A stretch of 49,733 nt of DNA from Gammaproteobacteria bacterium. GTDB taxonomy: Bacteria; Pseudomonadota; Gammaproteobacteria; Pseudomonadales; Pseudohongiellaceae. The DNA lies in assembly GCA_030831165.1 (NCBI GenBank), contig JAURLP010000001.1, forward strand, positions 1 through 49,733, in the 5' to 3' direction. The position numbers and the translations under genes are program-made. Shown here in pieces: positions 36,391 to 44,088 of this stretch. The notes beneath the pieces are model-generated. The model was not told the origin of the DNA. It made no database searches and was given only the letters and a program-made list of their open reading frames with translations. The first letter of the stretch is position 1. Every line of letters starts with the position of its first letter.

Positions 36391-37092
36391 TCAAGATTCA
36401 GGATTGATACTGAGCACATGAATCTGGTTTTCCTGAATTTGCCATTTAATGTTCAGATCATAAAGGGTCATGCCGTAGCGCTTGTCATCAATATCCTTTT
36501 GCCGCCATGCAGGTCGAGGATCCTGCTTTAAAACCGACGTGATAAAGGATTTTAGATTCGGATATTCTGCCTGAATTTTTTTAAGGTGTTGTTCAGCTTC
36601 ATCGCCAAAAACAATCTCATATTCTGATCCAGGAACAGATTCTGCAAAACCAGCCTCTGCATCAGGCAAGGCATCGGCATAGGGGATATATGGTTTGATA
36701 TCCAGAATGGGAGTGCGATCCAGTAAATCCTGACCACCTACTTTTAAAATTAGTGATGATCCAGCGTGTTCCCAACCGAGATTTTCTACTACTGACATCC
36801 CTATCGGGTTAGGACGAAAGGTTGAGCGTGTAGCAAACACGCCCACACTTTCCTTTCCGCCCAAACGAGGTGGCTGTACGGTGGGTGACCAGCCCTTATC
36901 CTGTGTTTCATGAAAAATAAAAATAAGCCAAAGGTGGGAGAACTGTTCAATGCCACGTAAACAGTTTGGGTCTGAAAAATCCTTTTCAAAAACAATTTCG
37001 CCTTTGGCTTCCTTCACCAGATTAGGCTGGCGGGGAATAGCAAACTTCTGCTTGTAGGGACTTTTGATATAAGCGATTGGTTTCAGCTGCAT
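36391..37092 (-). CDS. trmO: tRNA (N6-threonylcarbamoyladenosine(37)-N6)-methyltransferase
   Basis: 233 residues matching TrmO (YaeB/TsaA). The N-terminal barrel opens with PIAYIKSPYKQKFAIPRQP. The SAM-binding core includes LWLIFIFH, GVFATRSTFRPNPIGMS and LDRTPILDIKPYIPYAD. The C-terminal domain carries DPRPAWR. It methylates t6A37 to m6t6A in the tRNA-Thr that reads ACY codons. Cytoplasmic, single gene. The Sua5 protein at 18021-18983 makes the precursor of its substrate. Confidence 0.95.
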   Translation of the reverse strand: MQLKPIAYIKSPYKQKFAIPRQPNLVKEAKGEIVFEKDFSDPNCLRGIEQFSHLWLIFIFHETQDKGWSPTVQPPRLGGKESVGVFATRSTFRPNPIGMSVVENLGWEHAGSSLILKVGGQDLLDRTPILDIKPYIPYADALPDAEAGFAESVPGSEYEIVFGDEAEQHLKKIQAEYPNLKSFITSVLKQDPRPAWRQKDIDDKRYGMTLYDLNIKWQIQENQIHVLSINPES

Positions 37093-37325
37093 AGGTATAA
37101 AGTAAAGTCTTTTTAGCTTAAATACAAAAGCTTATTTAGATCGGGCGTAGTCAAATTAGGAGTTTTCAGATGATATAGGTTTCAGCTTAAGCGTCAGACG
37201 ATTTTTTGAAAATAGTGTGTTGTTAAAAATAAAGTAAACATTATTTCAAGATTAGGTTTATAAAGGCTAGGTATTTAAGGCTAAGTGAAAGGCCCTAATA
37301 CAAGCGTTTGAGTATGGGGTTTATG

Positions 37326-37353
37326 TGAACCATCTCATGGTTAAGTACGTATA
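37326..37353 (+). promoter_or_regulatory. possible ECF-type promoter
   Basis: TGAACC at 37326-37331 and CGTATA at 37348-37353 are separated by 16 bp, a spacing and base pattern like ECF sigma factor promoters. It points at the operon starting at 37395. Between them and the gene a perfect 7-bp hairpin (AAACACC/GGTGTTT, 37362-37379) occupies the leader just before the ribosome site. The rest of the 302-bp gap from 37093 holds nothing I can identify. Confidence 0.4.
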
Positions 37354-37394
37354 GATCAAAAAAACACCTCTTGGTGTTTCCAGGAAAGAAAAGA

Positions 37395-37949
37395 ATGCCG
37401 AAATTTTATCCAGCCTTAGGTTACCCACTAAGCCTGAAGCATTACAAACTATTGAATATTTTTAGTTTCAAACTGCTTTGGTTTATTTTAGTCGTGTTCC
37501 AGGATAAAGCGGCCGTCCCTGCAATACTGGTTCTGATGCTGTTAAGTTTATGGCACCCCAATAAAGAGGAAGCCTGGAAGTCACTATTTGGGATTGCCTT
37601 GATTGGAATAGTCATCGACTCGACTCTTAGCCTAAGTGGTGTTTTTAATTTTGAAAATCAATTTGCATGGTTTCCAATCCCTTTATGGCTAGTATTACTT
37701 TGGTTAGCCTTTGCAATGGCCTTGCCTTATGGTTTTGCTTTTATCGGAAAATATGCCATTTCAACGCAGGCAATTATTGGCGGGCTGGCCAGTTTTAGTT
37801 ACCTGGTTGGCAGAAACCTGGATGCAGTGAGTTATGGTTATTCCAGTATCGCAACCCAAGCTTTTCTTATTGTTTTGTGGGGGCTAGGCATTCCGCTTTA
37901 TTTCATTTTGGAGAAAAGGAGGGCAATGAAGAATGCAGTCTTTTATTAA
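37395..37949 (+). CDS. DUF2878 family inner-membrane protein
   Basis: About 184 residues and mostly hydrophobic, with about five or six transmembrane helices and the family-like segments FGIALIGIVIDSTLSLSGVFNF and FPIPLWLVLLWLAFA. AGGA at 37382-37385 fits the ATG at 37395; an in-frame ATG at 37371 precedes it and lies inside the leader hairpin. In other gammaproteobacteria this gene is commonly found with the DUF3833 and chalcone-isomerase-like genes that follow here, in clusters linked to lipid modification and ECF sigma control; that is from family knowledge. Function unknown. Its end overlaps the next gene by 17 bp. Confidence 0.85.
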   Translation: MPKFYPALGYPLSLKHYKLLNIFSFKLLWFILVVFQDKAAVPAILVLMLLSLWHPNKEEAWKSLFGIALIGIVIDSTLSLSGVFNFENQFAWFPIPLWLVLLWLAFAMALPYGFAFIGKYAISTQAIIGGLASFSYLVGRNLDAVSYGYSSIATQAFLIVLWGLGIPLYFILEKRRAMKNAVFY

Positions 37950-38475
37950 AAAATTTATGAGAGTAATTGCAATATTATTGATCTCGGCAATGTCGACCTC
38001 AGCTCTGAGCGAACCTCCAAAATTAGGGGAGGTGCTTTCTGACATGAACAGGATTGGAAATGCATCATTTAAATTTTATTTTTGGTCGGTCTATGAAGCA
38101 GAATTATATGCAAAACAGACTTCTTTTGATTTCACACCGCTTCCCAGCTTTATCTTAACGCTTAACTATCAACGAGCATTCAATAGTATGCAGATAGTAA
38201 AGGAAACCCAGAAGCAGTTGCTTGAAATTCATCCAGGACAGCCTGACAAATTCGAACCCTGGCTTAACAGCCTTAATGAAATTTTGACGGATGTTGCTAA
38301 AGGCGATCGCCTGAGTCTTTATGTTGACAGCAATAAATACAGTAGCTTTTATTTGAATGGCAACTATTTAGGAAGCATTGAAGATGAAGATTTTAGCCAG
38401 AGTTTTTCAGCGATTTGGCTTGCTCGTGATGATCACTATGCCGATTTTACGCATGAATTAACCGGAGTTTTATAA
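37933..38475 (+). CDS. exported chalcone isomerase-like protein
   Basis: 180 residues. A signal peptide (cleavage near ALSE, about residue 27) is followed by a chalcone-isomerase-like fold seen in bacterial periplasmic proteins: FKFYFWSVYEAELYAK, FILTLNYQRAF, DRLSLYVD and SFSAIWLARDD. It likely binds a fatty acid or similar lipid, as do non-catalytic members of the fold; that is inference. AGGAGGG at 37917-37923 lies 9 nt before the start, which is inside the end of the DUF2878 gene. The stop overlaps the next start by one base (TAATG), so the operon is translationally coupled. Confidence 0.8.
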   Translation: MQSFIKKFMRVIAILLISAMSTSALSEPPKLGEVLSDMNRIGNASFKFYFWSVYEAELYAKQTSFDFTPLPSFILTLNYQRAFNSMQIVKETQKQLLEIHPGQPDKFEPWLNSLNEILTDVAKGDRLSLYVDSNKYSSFYLNGNYLGSIEDEDFSQSFSAIWLARDDHYADFTHELTGVL

Positions 38476-39005
38476 TGAGAGCATTTCATTTGGCTAGTAT
38501 TGTTTTTGTTTCCTTGCTTCTTTTTTCCTGCAGTTCACAAAGCCTCGATCAATATGCTGATACAAGTCCCGCGTTGGATTTAAAAGAATTTTTTAATGGC
38601 GAGCTTGTGGCATATGGCATGTTACAAAATCGAAGCGGAGTCATGACTCGGCGCTTTACAGCCACTATAGATGCCAGTTGGGAAGGTGATGTAGGCACCT
38701 TAGTCGAAGAGTTTTTGTTTGATGATGGGGAAATACAATATCGAACATGGACCCTGACAGCTTTGGGGAACAACAATTACCAGGGCGTAGCAAGTGATGT
38801 GGTCGGTGAAGCAGAAGGATCAATTGTTGGTTCAGTATTTCAATGGCAATACCAGCTGGATGTTCCTTATGGCGATGACACTATCGTCCTGAATCTGGAT
38901 GACTGGCTATACCTGATCGATGAGAATCATTTAATCAACAAAACCAAGCTAACAAAATTTGGTTTCAGGGTAGGCGAACTCACACTGGTGATTGAGAAAG
39001 TATAG
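38475..39005 (+). CDS. DUF3833 lipoprotein
   Basis: 176 residues. A lipobox LFSC with the lipidated cysteine at residue 19 marks it as a lipoprotein. The mature part matches DUF3833: LDLKEFFNGELVAYGMLQNRSG, FLFDDGEIQYRTW, and a C-terminal lipocalin-like strand set ending FRVGELTLVIEKV. It is the third gene of the DUF2878-CHI-DUF3833 operon and probably acts at the membrane with the chalcone isomerase-like protein. It converges with modF, with the two stops 3 bp apart. Confidence 0.88.
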   Translation: MRAFHLASIVFVSLLLFSCSSQSLDQYADTSPALDLKEFFNGELVAYGMLQNRSGVMTRRFTATIDASWEGDVGTLVEEFLFDDGEIQYRTWTLTALGNNNYQGVASDVVGEAEGSIVGSVFQWQYQLDVPYGDDTIVLNLDDWLYLIDENHLINKTKLTKFGFRVGELTLVIEKV

Positions 39006-39008
39006 ATC

Positions 39009-40373
39009 CTAGCTTTTCAGCTTTAGATGATGTTTAAACAAGGCCAGATGCTCGTCATCTCTATGACTGGCCATCACAACCGTCGTTCGTTGCTGTGAGC
39101 TAAGATGTTCCAGAAAATATAAAAAGCGATGTCGATTTATCTGATCCAGGCCTTGAGTGGGTTCATCGCATATAAGCAAGGCAGGCTGTTTCACCAATGC
39201 CCTAGCAATCAGCACTAAACGTTGTTCACCATAAGCCAGTGTTTTAAAAGAAGTAGATACTTTTTGCTCCAGGCCAACCAGAGACAGCCAATGTTTAGCA
39301 TGCGTTATTTGAATAGGAGAGGCGCTCTCATAAAGACCAATACTGTCAAAAAAACCACTTAAGGTAATTTCCAGTGCGGAACCCGATACCCGATGATTTC
39401 TGTGTAATTCAGGCGACACGATGCCTATATTTTTCTTCAGTTGCCATATGCTTTCGCCACTGCCACGTTTGAAACCCAATACGTTTATATCATTGCCATA
39501 ACATTGCGGATGATCTCCGGTGATCAGATGTAAAAGCGTTGATTTACCCGAACCATTTGGGCCAGTTAGCAAGGTATGCTCGCTAGGCCTAATCAGCAGA
39601 TTGATATTCTCGAATATGAGGGTTTCACCATAACTGACCCTGGCTTTATTGATTTTCACAATCGGGTCGGGTGCTGGTGTGCTATTGAAGGACTCTAGCC
39701 AGGAGGGCAAAACGCTGGGATCGAAATCCAGCAGGGCATGGAGGTCCTGGTTATTTAAAATGTCTTCCCGCTGGCCCTGAGCAATCAATTCACCTTTTTC
39801 CAATATGGCTACATGGCTGTGCCAGTCGTCTATTTCATTGATATCATTGAATAAAAAAATCAGTTGAGTTTCTTTTTTTGCTGCAAGCCTTGCGAAAAAA
39901 AGAGCCAGCTCGGCTTTAGATTGTTTGTCCAGACTATCGTAGGGCTCATCAAGAATCAGATAATCAGGCCTCTGTATCAATGCTTGAGCCAGTAAGGCTT
40001 TACGGCTTTCACCGCTGCTTAATAAGCGATAGCCTCTATCCAGTATGCTTTCCAGGTTTAAAAATTTAAGTGCTTCAAGTTGATCATCAGTCGCATTTAG
40101 CAAAGCTCTCACCGTAGTGCCGGGATCCAGCTTGTCCATAAAATCAGTATCGTCTTTTTTTAACTCTTTTTCATAAAAAGCCTGCTGCTCTTCAAAGGAG
40201 ATTAAGCTAAAAGAGGCATGGCTATTTTCAGGCAGTAATTGTTGATCCAACAAAGCCTGAGCCAGGTGTTTTTTGCCAGAACCATTTCTGCCCAACACAG
40301 CCCAACATTGGCCAGTTTCAATGGGCCAGTAGTCGATATTCAAACTTTGTGTCTTAAACTGCTGAAAAATCAT
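39009..40373 (-). CDS. modF: double-ATPase protein ModF (PhrA)
   Basis: 454 residues: two ABC ATPase modules with no membrane part, matching E. coli ModF throughout (for example SSGESRKALLAQALIQRPDYLILDEPYDSLD in module 1 and GDHPQCYGNDINVLGFKRGSGESIWQLKK in module 2, quoted here only as landmarks). Module 1 Walker A is GRNGSGKKH, with Lys in place of the Ser/Thr that coordinates magnesium. Module 2 is normal (GPNGSGKST), with a signature-like LAYGEQR and Walker B LLICDEP. ModF sits near molybdate transport genes in E. coli but its role is unclear; no mod genes are nearby here. Single gene. Confidence 0.9.
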   Translation of the reverse strand: MIFQQFKTQSLNIDYWPIETGQCWAVLGRNGSGKKHLAQALLDQQLLPENSHASFSLISFEEQQAFYEKELKKDDTDFMDKLDPGTTVRALLNATDDQLEALKFLNLESILDRGYRLLSSGESRKALLAQALIQRPDYLILDEPYDSLDKQSKAELALFFARLAAKKETQLIFLFNDINEIDDWHSHVAILEKGELIAQGQREDILNNQDLHALLDFDPSVLPSWLESFNSTPAPDPIVKINKARVSYGETLIFENINLLIRPSEHTLLTGPNGSGKSTLLHLITGDHPQCYGNDINVLGFKRGSGESIWQLKKNIGIVSPELHRNHRVSGSALEITLSGFFDSIGLYESASPIQITHAKHWLSLVGLEQKVSTSFKTLAYGEQRLVLIARALVKQPALLICDEPTQGLDQINRHRFLYFLEHLSSQQRTTVVMASHRDDEHLALFKHHLKLKS

Positions 40374-40531
40374 GAAAAATAGGGCGTTATGGGCTTTTGC
40401 CTTGACACTTTAAGCTAATTCCAAGACAATTCCCACCCTTCAAAAAGCAAGTCACTTCTAGCTTTAATAAGGTTTAAAAGATTGCAAACCCTTGGCTCAG
40501 TGAAGGGTAAAGAGAAGTATTAAAAAATTAC

Positions 40532-40605
40532 GCACCCGTAGCTCAGCTGGATAGAGTACCTGGCTACGAACTAGGGGGTCGCACGTTCGAATCGTGCCGG
40601 GTGCG
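40532..40605 (+). tRNA. tRNA-Arg (anticodon ACG), CCA not encoded
   Basis: A normal cloverleaf with acceptor GCACCCG/CGGGTGC, D arm GCTC, anticodon loop CTACGAA giving ACG (read as ICG after deamination), T stem GCACG/CGTGC and discriminator G at 40605. The next bases are CGA rather than CCA, unlike the four other tRNA genes in this window. CCA must therefore be added after transcription, or the last bases have mutated. The anticodon stem has one G-T pair. Confidence 0.93.
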
Positions 40606-40614
40606 CGATATATT

Positions 40615-40639
40615 AAAGCCTGCTATTGCAGGCTTTTTT
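40615..40639 (+). terminator. rho-independent terminator of tRNA-Arg
   Basis: AAAGCCTGC, loop TATT, GCAGGCTTT, then a run of T: a 9-bp stem starting 10 nt after the tRNA end. Confidence 0.88.
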
Positions 40640-40678
40640 GTATGTCGGGGGGATGATATTTGAGATGTTTTCAGGGAG

Positions 40679-41005
40679 TTAGTTCTCCATGCCCCATGAA
40701 TAATCCATATTTTCAGCTAACGCAGAATTAATCATTTCAATGATTTGTTCAGGCGTTTCAGACTGTAAATAATCATCGATGGGGGCCAATTGAGCATCGA
40801 TCCAGGGGGAGATCATTCCGGGCTTCAAACCATGGTTAACCTTACCAAAGACCAGCATTGCGATAATGGCCTGAGTCCAGGTTGTACCACATTTGGGGGG
40901 TGTGCAGATGAATATATCATCCTGACGGTGCTTGAAATTCTCCCATCGACTGGTGTCGGTTAAAGGACCGAGATAATTCTTAGTCTTTTTTGGCACTTCA
41001 ACCAT
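40679..41005 (-). pseudogene. sulfotransferase, truncated to its N-terminal part
   Basis: 108 residues that begin normally (MVEVPKKTKN) and carry the PAPS-binding loop CTPPKCGTTWTQ of the cytosolic-type sulfotransferase family. Family members are about 250-300 residues. The reading frame ends at MEN and only about 40 bp separate it from the terminator of tRNA-Arg, which is in opposite orientation, so two thirds of the enzyme (including the 3' phosphate-binding and substrate regions) are missing. It looks like a gene cut by recombination next to the tRNA. Activity is very unlikely. Confidence 0.75.
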
Positions 41006-41234
41006 TATGAATACTCATCATTTTTTGAGTGAAACATGGTAAGCGATTTTTTAATAATCGACAATTTCACATGTTGGATGGGAACGAGAGTAAACAGTGA
41101 TTTTTTATAAAGCGGTATAAAAAATACTGGGACAGCACTAAAGTTCGTGTAATATAAGTCCAAATAATTCTCATCAAAAAAAATAATAAGAATTTATATA
41201 AAATTAATAAACCTTTAAATCCCAAGGAGTCGTT

Positions 41235-41816
41235 ATGACAAAATTAATTAAGTTGTTCGTTCTGTTCATTTTGGGAACAGCTCTGAGTGCCTGCGCCTGG
41301 TTTGAATATTCTGACAATATGACGACTCTTTTCGATGGAGCAAGACTGCAAAACTGGAATCAGATCGGAAGCACAGACTGGAGGCTAAGGAATGGTTATG
41401 TAGAGGGTTCAGGAGAAGCCGGCTTTCTGGTTTCACAGAGATCCTATAGCGATTACCGTTTAATCGTTGAGTTCTGGACCGATGGTCCTGCCAATAGTGG
41501 TGTATTTATTCGTTGTGAAGACCCTCAAAACGTCACTGCCAGTAATTGCTATGAGGTGAATGTTTATGACACCCGTCCAGACCCGACGTATCGCACTGGC
41601 AGTATTGTCAATGTGGCCGCACCGATGGCACAGATTGATGCCGCTAATCAGTGGAATCGCTTTGAAATTCTAGCCCAGGGGTCGCATCTGGAAGTTATAC
41701 TGAATGGCGTAACAACCGTTAATACTGATAATGACCAATTAGACGCTGGTTATATCGCACTTCAATACGGCACAGGAGTTGTCAGATTTCGCGAAGTTGA
41801 AATTCAGGAACTTTAA
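41235..41816 (+). CDS. DUF1080 (3-keto-disaccharide hydrolase-like) lipoprotein
   Basis: 193 residues. A lipobox LSAC puts the lipidated cysteine at residue 20. The rest is one DUF1080 concanavalin-like beta-sandwich: TTLFDGARLQNWNQIGS, DWRLRNGYVEGSG, SDYRLIVEFW, NSGVFIRC, NQWNRFEILAQGSHLEVILNG and GYIALQYGTGVVRFREVEI. Members hydrolyse 3-keto-glycosides or simply bind sugars. It is attached to a membrane facing the periplasm. AAGGAG lies 9 bp upstream of the ATG. It stands alone and converges with the LysR gene. Confidence 0.88.
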   Translation: MTKLIKLFVLFILGTALSACAWFEYSDNMTTLFDGARLQNWNQIGSTDWRLRNGYVEGSGEAGFLVSQRSYSDYRLIVEFWTDGPANSGVFIRCEDPQNVTASNCYEVNVYDTRPDPTYRTGSIVNVAAPMAQIDAANQWNRFEILAQGSHLEVILNGVTTVNTDNDQLDAGYIALQYGTGVVRFREVEIQEL

Positions 41817-41830
41817 GGTATTTTAATTCT

Positions 41831-41855
41831 AGAAAAGGCTTCCTGTACCTTTTCT
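41831..41855. terminator. possible bidirectional terminator hairpin
   Basis: AGAAAAGG at 41831-41838 and CCTTTTCT at 41848-41855 form an exact 8-bp stem with a 9-nt loop between the convergent DUF1080 and LysR genes. The stem is AT-rich and the T content lies inside the arm itself, so strength is doubtful. Confidence 0.4.
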
Positions 41856-41941
41856 CAGTGGTGTCAGCATCTGGTTAGTTGCTTGGTTGAGATATCAAAC
41901 GATAGAAGCGAAGATGCTGTGCCGTTGAGAAGAATCAAAAG

Positions 41942-42829
41942 TTATTTTTTTTCTAATTCATCAATTAAAAAATCAATAAACACTTTAACCTTAAGAGGAA
42001 GGTAATTCTTCTGTGGATATATTGCCTTAAAAATCCTGGGAGTTATTTTGTATTCATCCAGAATAGTGACTAAATCTCCTTTCTCTACATCCTCATAAAT
42101 AGTGTCCAATTGTAAACAAGATATACCTATGCCTTCCAAGGTTAATATTCTGACCGCAAGAGGATTATTAATTTTTGCATTACCTGAAACCTGGACCTTG
42201 ATTTCATCTTTACCTTTAAAAAATACCCATTGATTGGGAATCAGATGAGATGACGGTAAAAGGCAATTAAAATTGACCAGTTCTTCTGGTGTATCAGGTG
42301 TTCCATACTTAGAAAGAAACTCAGGGGAGGCCACCACTCTTGCTTCATCAATAGATAAATTAGTAGCGCTATAGGCAGAATTAAAAAAGTGGGCTGCAGT
42401 TAAAATGGCATCAAAGTCTTCTATTTTTACTTTGGTAAATACGTCAGTTAGTTCTATTTCAATGCATAGCTGAGGGTATTTTTGCAGGAAAATTGGCAGC
42501 AGCTTTGCCAGCACCTCATGACCAAATGTCACTGGGGCACTTACTCGTAATACTCCAGAAGGCATGTTGTCATTTTCAGTTGCGGCATTTTCAGCTTCCT
42601 GGACCGCCTTATAGGCCTGTATGGCATGTTCAATATAGCGTTCACCCGATTCTGTTAATTCCACTTTACGTGTTGTTCTATTTAATAATTTAACATTCAG
42701 GTGTTCTTCCAGATTGGAGACTCTTTTACTAACCGCAGAGCTTGTTAATCCCAGCTTTTCAGCCGCTCTTGTAAAGCTGTTCTCTTCAACCACGGCCAGA
42801 AATATAGGTATATCGACAAAATTTTCCAT
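41942..42829 (-). CDS. LysR-family transcriptional regulator
   Basis: 295 residues with an N-terminal winged helix-turn-helix (IFLAVVEENSFTRAAEKLGLT, SSAVSKRVSNLEEHLNVKLLNRTTRKVELTESG as landmarks) and a C-terminal effector domain. It resembles the CrgA/DmlR-like subgroup. It is divergently transcribed from the secreted family gene at 42974, with a 144-bp shared upstream region that contains an 8-bp inverted repeat. By the usual LysR arrangement it probably controls that gene and itself. The effector is unknown. Confidence 0.92.
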   Translation of the reverse strand: MENFVDIPIFLAVVEENSFTRAAEKLGLTSSAVSKRVSNLEEHLNVKLLNRTTRKVELTESGERYIEHAIQAYKAVQEAENAATENDNMPSGVLRVSAPVTFGHEVLAKLLPIFLQKYPQLCIEIELTDVFTKVKIEDFDAILTAAHFFNSAYSATNLSIDEARVVASPEFLSKYGTPDTPEELVNFNCLLPSSHLIPNQWVFFKGKDEIKVQVSGNAKINNPLAVRILTLEGIGISCLQLDTIYEDVEKGDLVTILDEYKITPRIFKAIYPQKNYLPLKVKVFIDFLIDELEKK

Positions 42830-42863
42830 CTATGGGCCTGCCTAATTGCGTCTTAAAAGGAAT

Positions 42864-42889
42864 TAAATAGTTTCCTAAAAGACTATTTA
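42864..42889. promoter_or_regulatory. inverted repeat, candidate LysR operator
   Basis: TAAATAGT at 42864-42871 and ACTATTTA at 42882-42889 are exact inverse complements with a 10-bp spacer. It lies 35-60 bp before the LysR start codon and about 85-110 bp before the divergent gene, a typical place for a LysR binding site. The remainder of the gap includes TATAGT-like bases near 42903-42910 that could be a -10 box for the rightward gene. Confidence 0.55.
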
Positions 42890-42973
42890 TCAACTGTATG
42901 GATATAGTATAAGGTCACTCATAGAAAAAAAATTAATAGTTTTTCTATTTTGATAATTAAAGAGGGTGGTTTG

Positions 42974-44041
42974 ATGATAAAAATAAAGCGTTATCTTGGC
43001 GTCTTGCTTTTTTCTTTTACGCTGGCGGTTTTGATTCCTGGCCATTTAGTGTTTGCACAGGGTTCAATTTCCGGCAGTTTAATTGATCCTAACGGGGCTA
43101 ATATTACCGGGTTAAACCAGGACGTAATTCTGGTTAATGTGGCCACTGGCGAAGAGTTTTCAAGCCGGACGGATCTTGAGGGAAACTATTCAATTACTGG
43201 CTTGCCTGCCGGGACTTATGATCTTAGTTTCTTATTTCGTACTGCTATGTACCAGTCTTATTCGGAAGAAGGGGTGGTCATTAATGATGGAGAAACCCTG
43301 GATCATGATCTCAATATTGAATGGAGTATTAATTTAGGCACCATTGGTGACGACCCTGGGATGCTGGCAGTTGATATGTTAAGAGAGTCTGGTGAACTTA
43401 CAGGACCTGCACCGAGATTGTTTAATGGTAATGTCGATTTTTCAGGCATGTGGGTTAATACACAAAATCCAGATTTTTCTTCTCGTCAACAGTCTCGGCC
43501 ACCTTATCAAGCTTGGGCAGCTGAAATGGAAGAAGAATTGCGAGCCATGAATTTTCAGAATCCTGGTGCTTATTGCCTGCCTCAAAGTGCAGTGATGTCT
43601 ACTGATGGTTTTCCCTGGCAAATTGTGCAGACGCCAGACATTATGATTCAGATCATGGAATTTGTAACGCCAGGCTGGCGTCAGGTTTTTCTGGATGGCA
43701 GAGATTTCCCAGAGCTTTGGAATCCGAGTTGGCAGGGGCACTCAAGAGGGCATTGGGAAGGCGATACTCTGGTGGTGGAAACATCTGGTTTTAATGATTA
43801 CACGCCAGGCTTTGGTATTCATTCAGATAAAATGGTGGTGACTGAACGTTATACCCGCCCTGAGTTTGGTCGAATGTTGGTTGAAGTAACTGTGGAAGAC
43901 CCGGAAGCGCTGACTGATAGTTATACCGAAGTTTACGAACATGGCTTAGTGCTCGGTGAAGAAATTCTCGAATTTATTTGCGCTGAAGGCAACACCGACC
44001 CTACACACTGGGAGCAACCAATTTGGCAGGGAAGACCTTAA
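42974..44041 (+). CDS. secreted carboxypeptidase-regulatory-like/LTGNW-family fusion (paralogue 3)
   Basis: About 355 residues with a signal peptide (cleavage near VFAQ). A carboxypeptidase-regulatory-like beta-sandwich follows (about 30-105, TDLEGNYSITGLPAGTYDLSF as landmark), then the secreted family domain from about 140: FSGMWVNT, Cys in AYCLPQSA, WQIVQTPD, FLDGRDFP, GHWEGDTLVVETSGFND, HSDKMVVTERY, VEVTVEDPEA and Cys in EFICAEGN. This domain is widespread in Acidobacteria and other soil and marine bacteria as unannotated protein, as I recall it. GAGGG upstream supports the ATG at 42974. It is followed 47 bp later by a DUF6152 gene, a pairing that may be functional. It is divergent from the LysR gene. 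Confidence 0.78.
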   Translation: MIKIKRYLGVLLFSFTLAVLIPGHLVFAQGSISGSLIDPNGANITGLNQDVILVNVATGEEFSSRTDLEGNYSITGLPAGTYDLSFLFRTAMYQSYSEEGVVINDGETLDHDLNIEWSINLGTIGDDPGMLAVDMLRESGELTGPAPRLFNGNVDFSGMWVNTQNPDFSSRQQSRPPYQAWAAEMEEELRAMNFQNPGAYCLPQSAVMSTDGFPWQIVQTPDIMIQIMEFVTPGWRQVFLDGRDFPELWNPSWQGHSRGHWEGDTLVVETSGFNDYTPGFGIHSDKMVVTERYTRPEFGRMLVEVTVEDPEALTDSYTEVYEHGLVLGEEILEFICAEGNTDPTHWEQPIWQGRP

Positions 44042-44088
44042 CTGCATTTAATTTTTTAAATAAACCGAATCACTTAAGAGGAAATATT

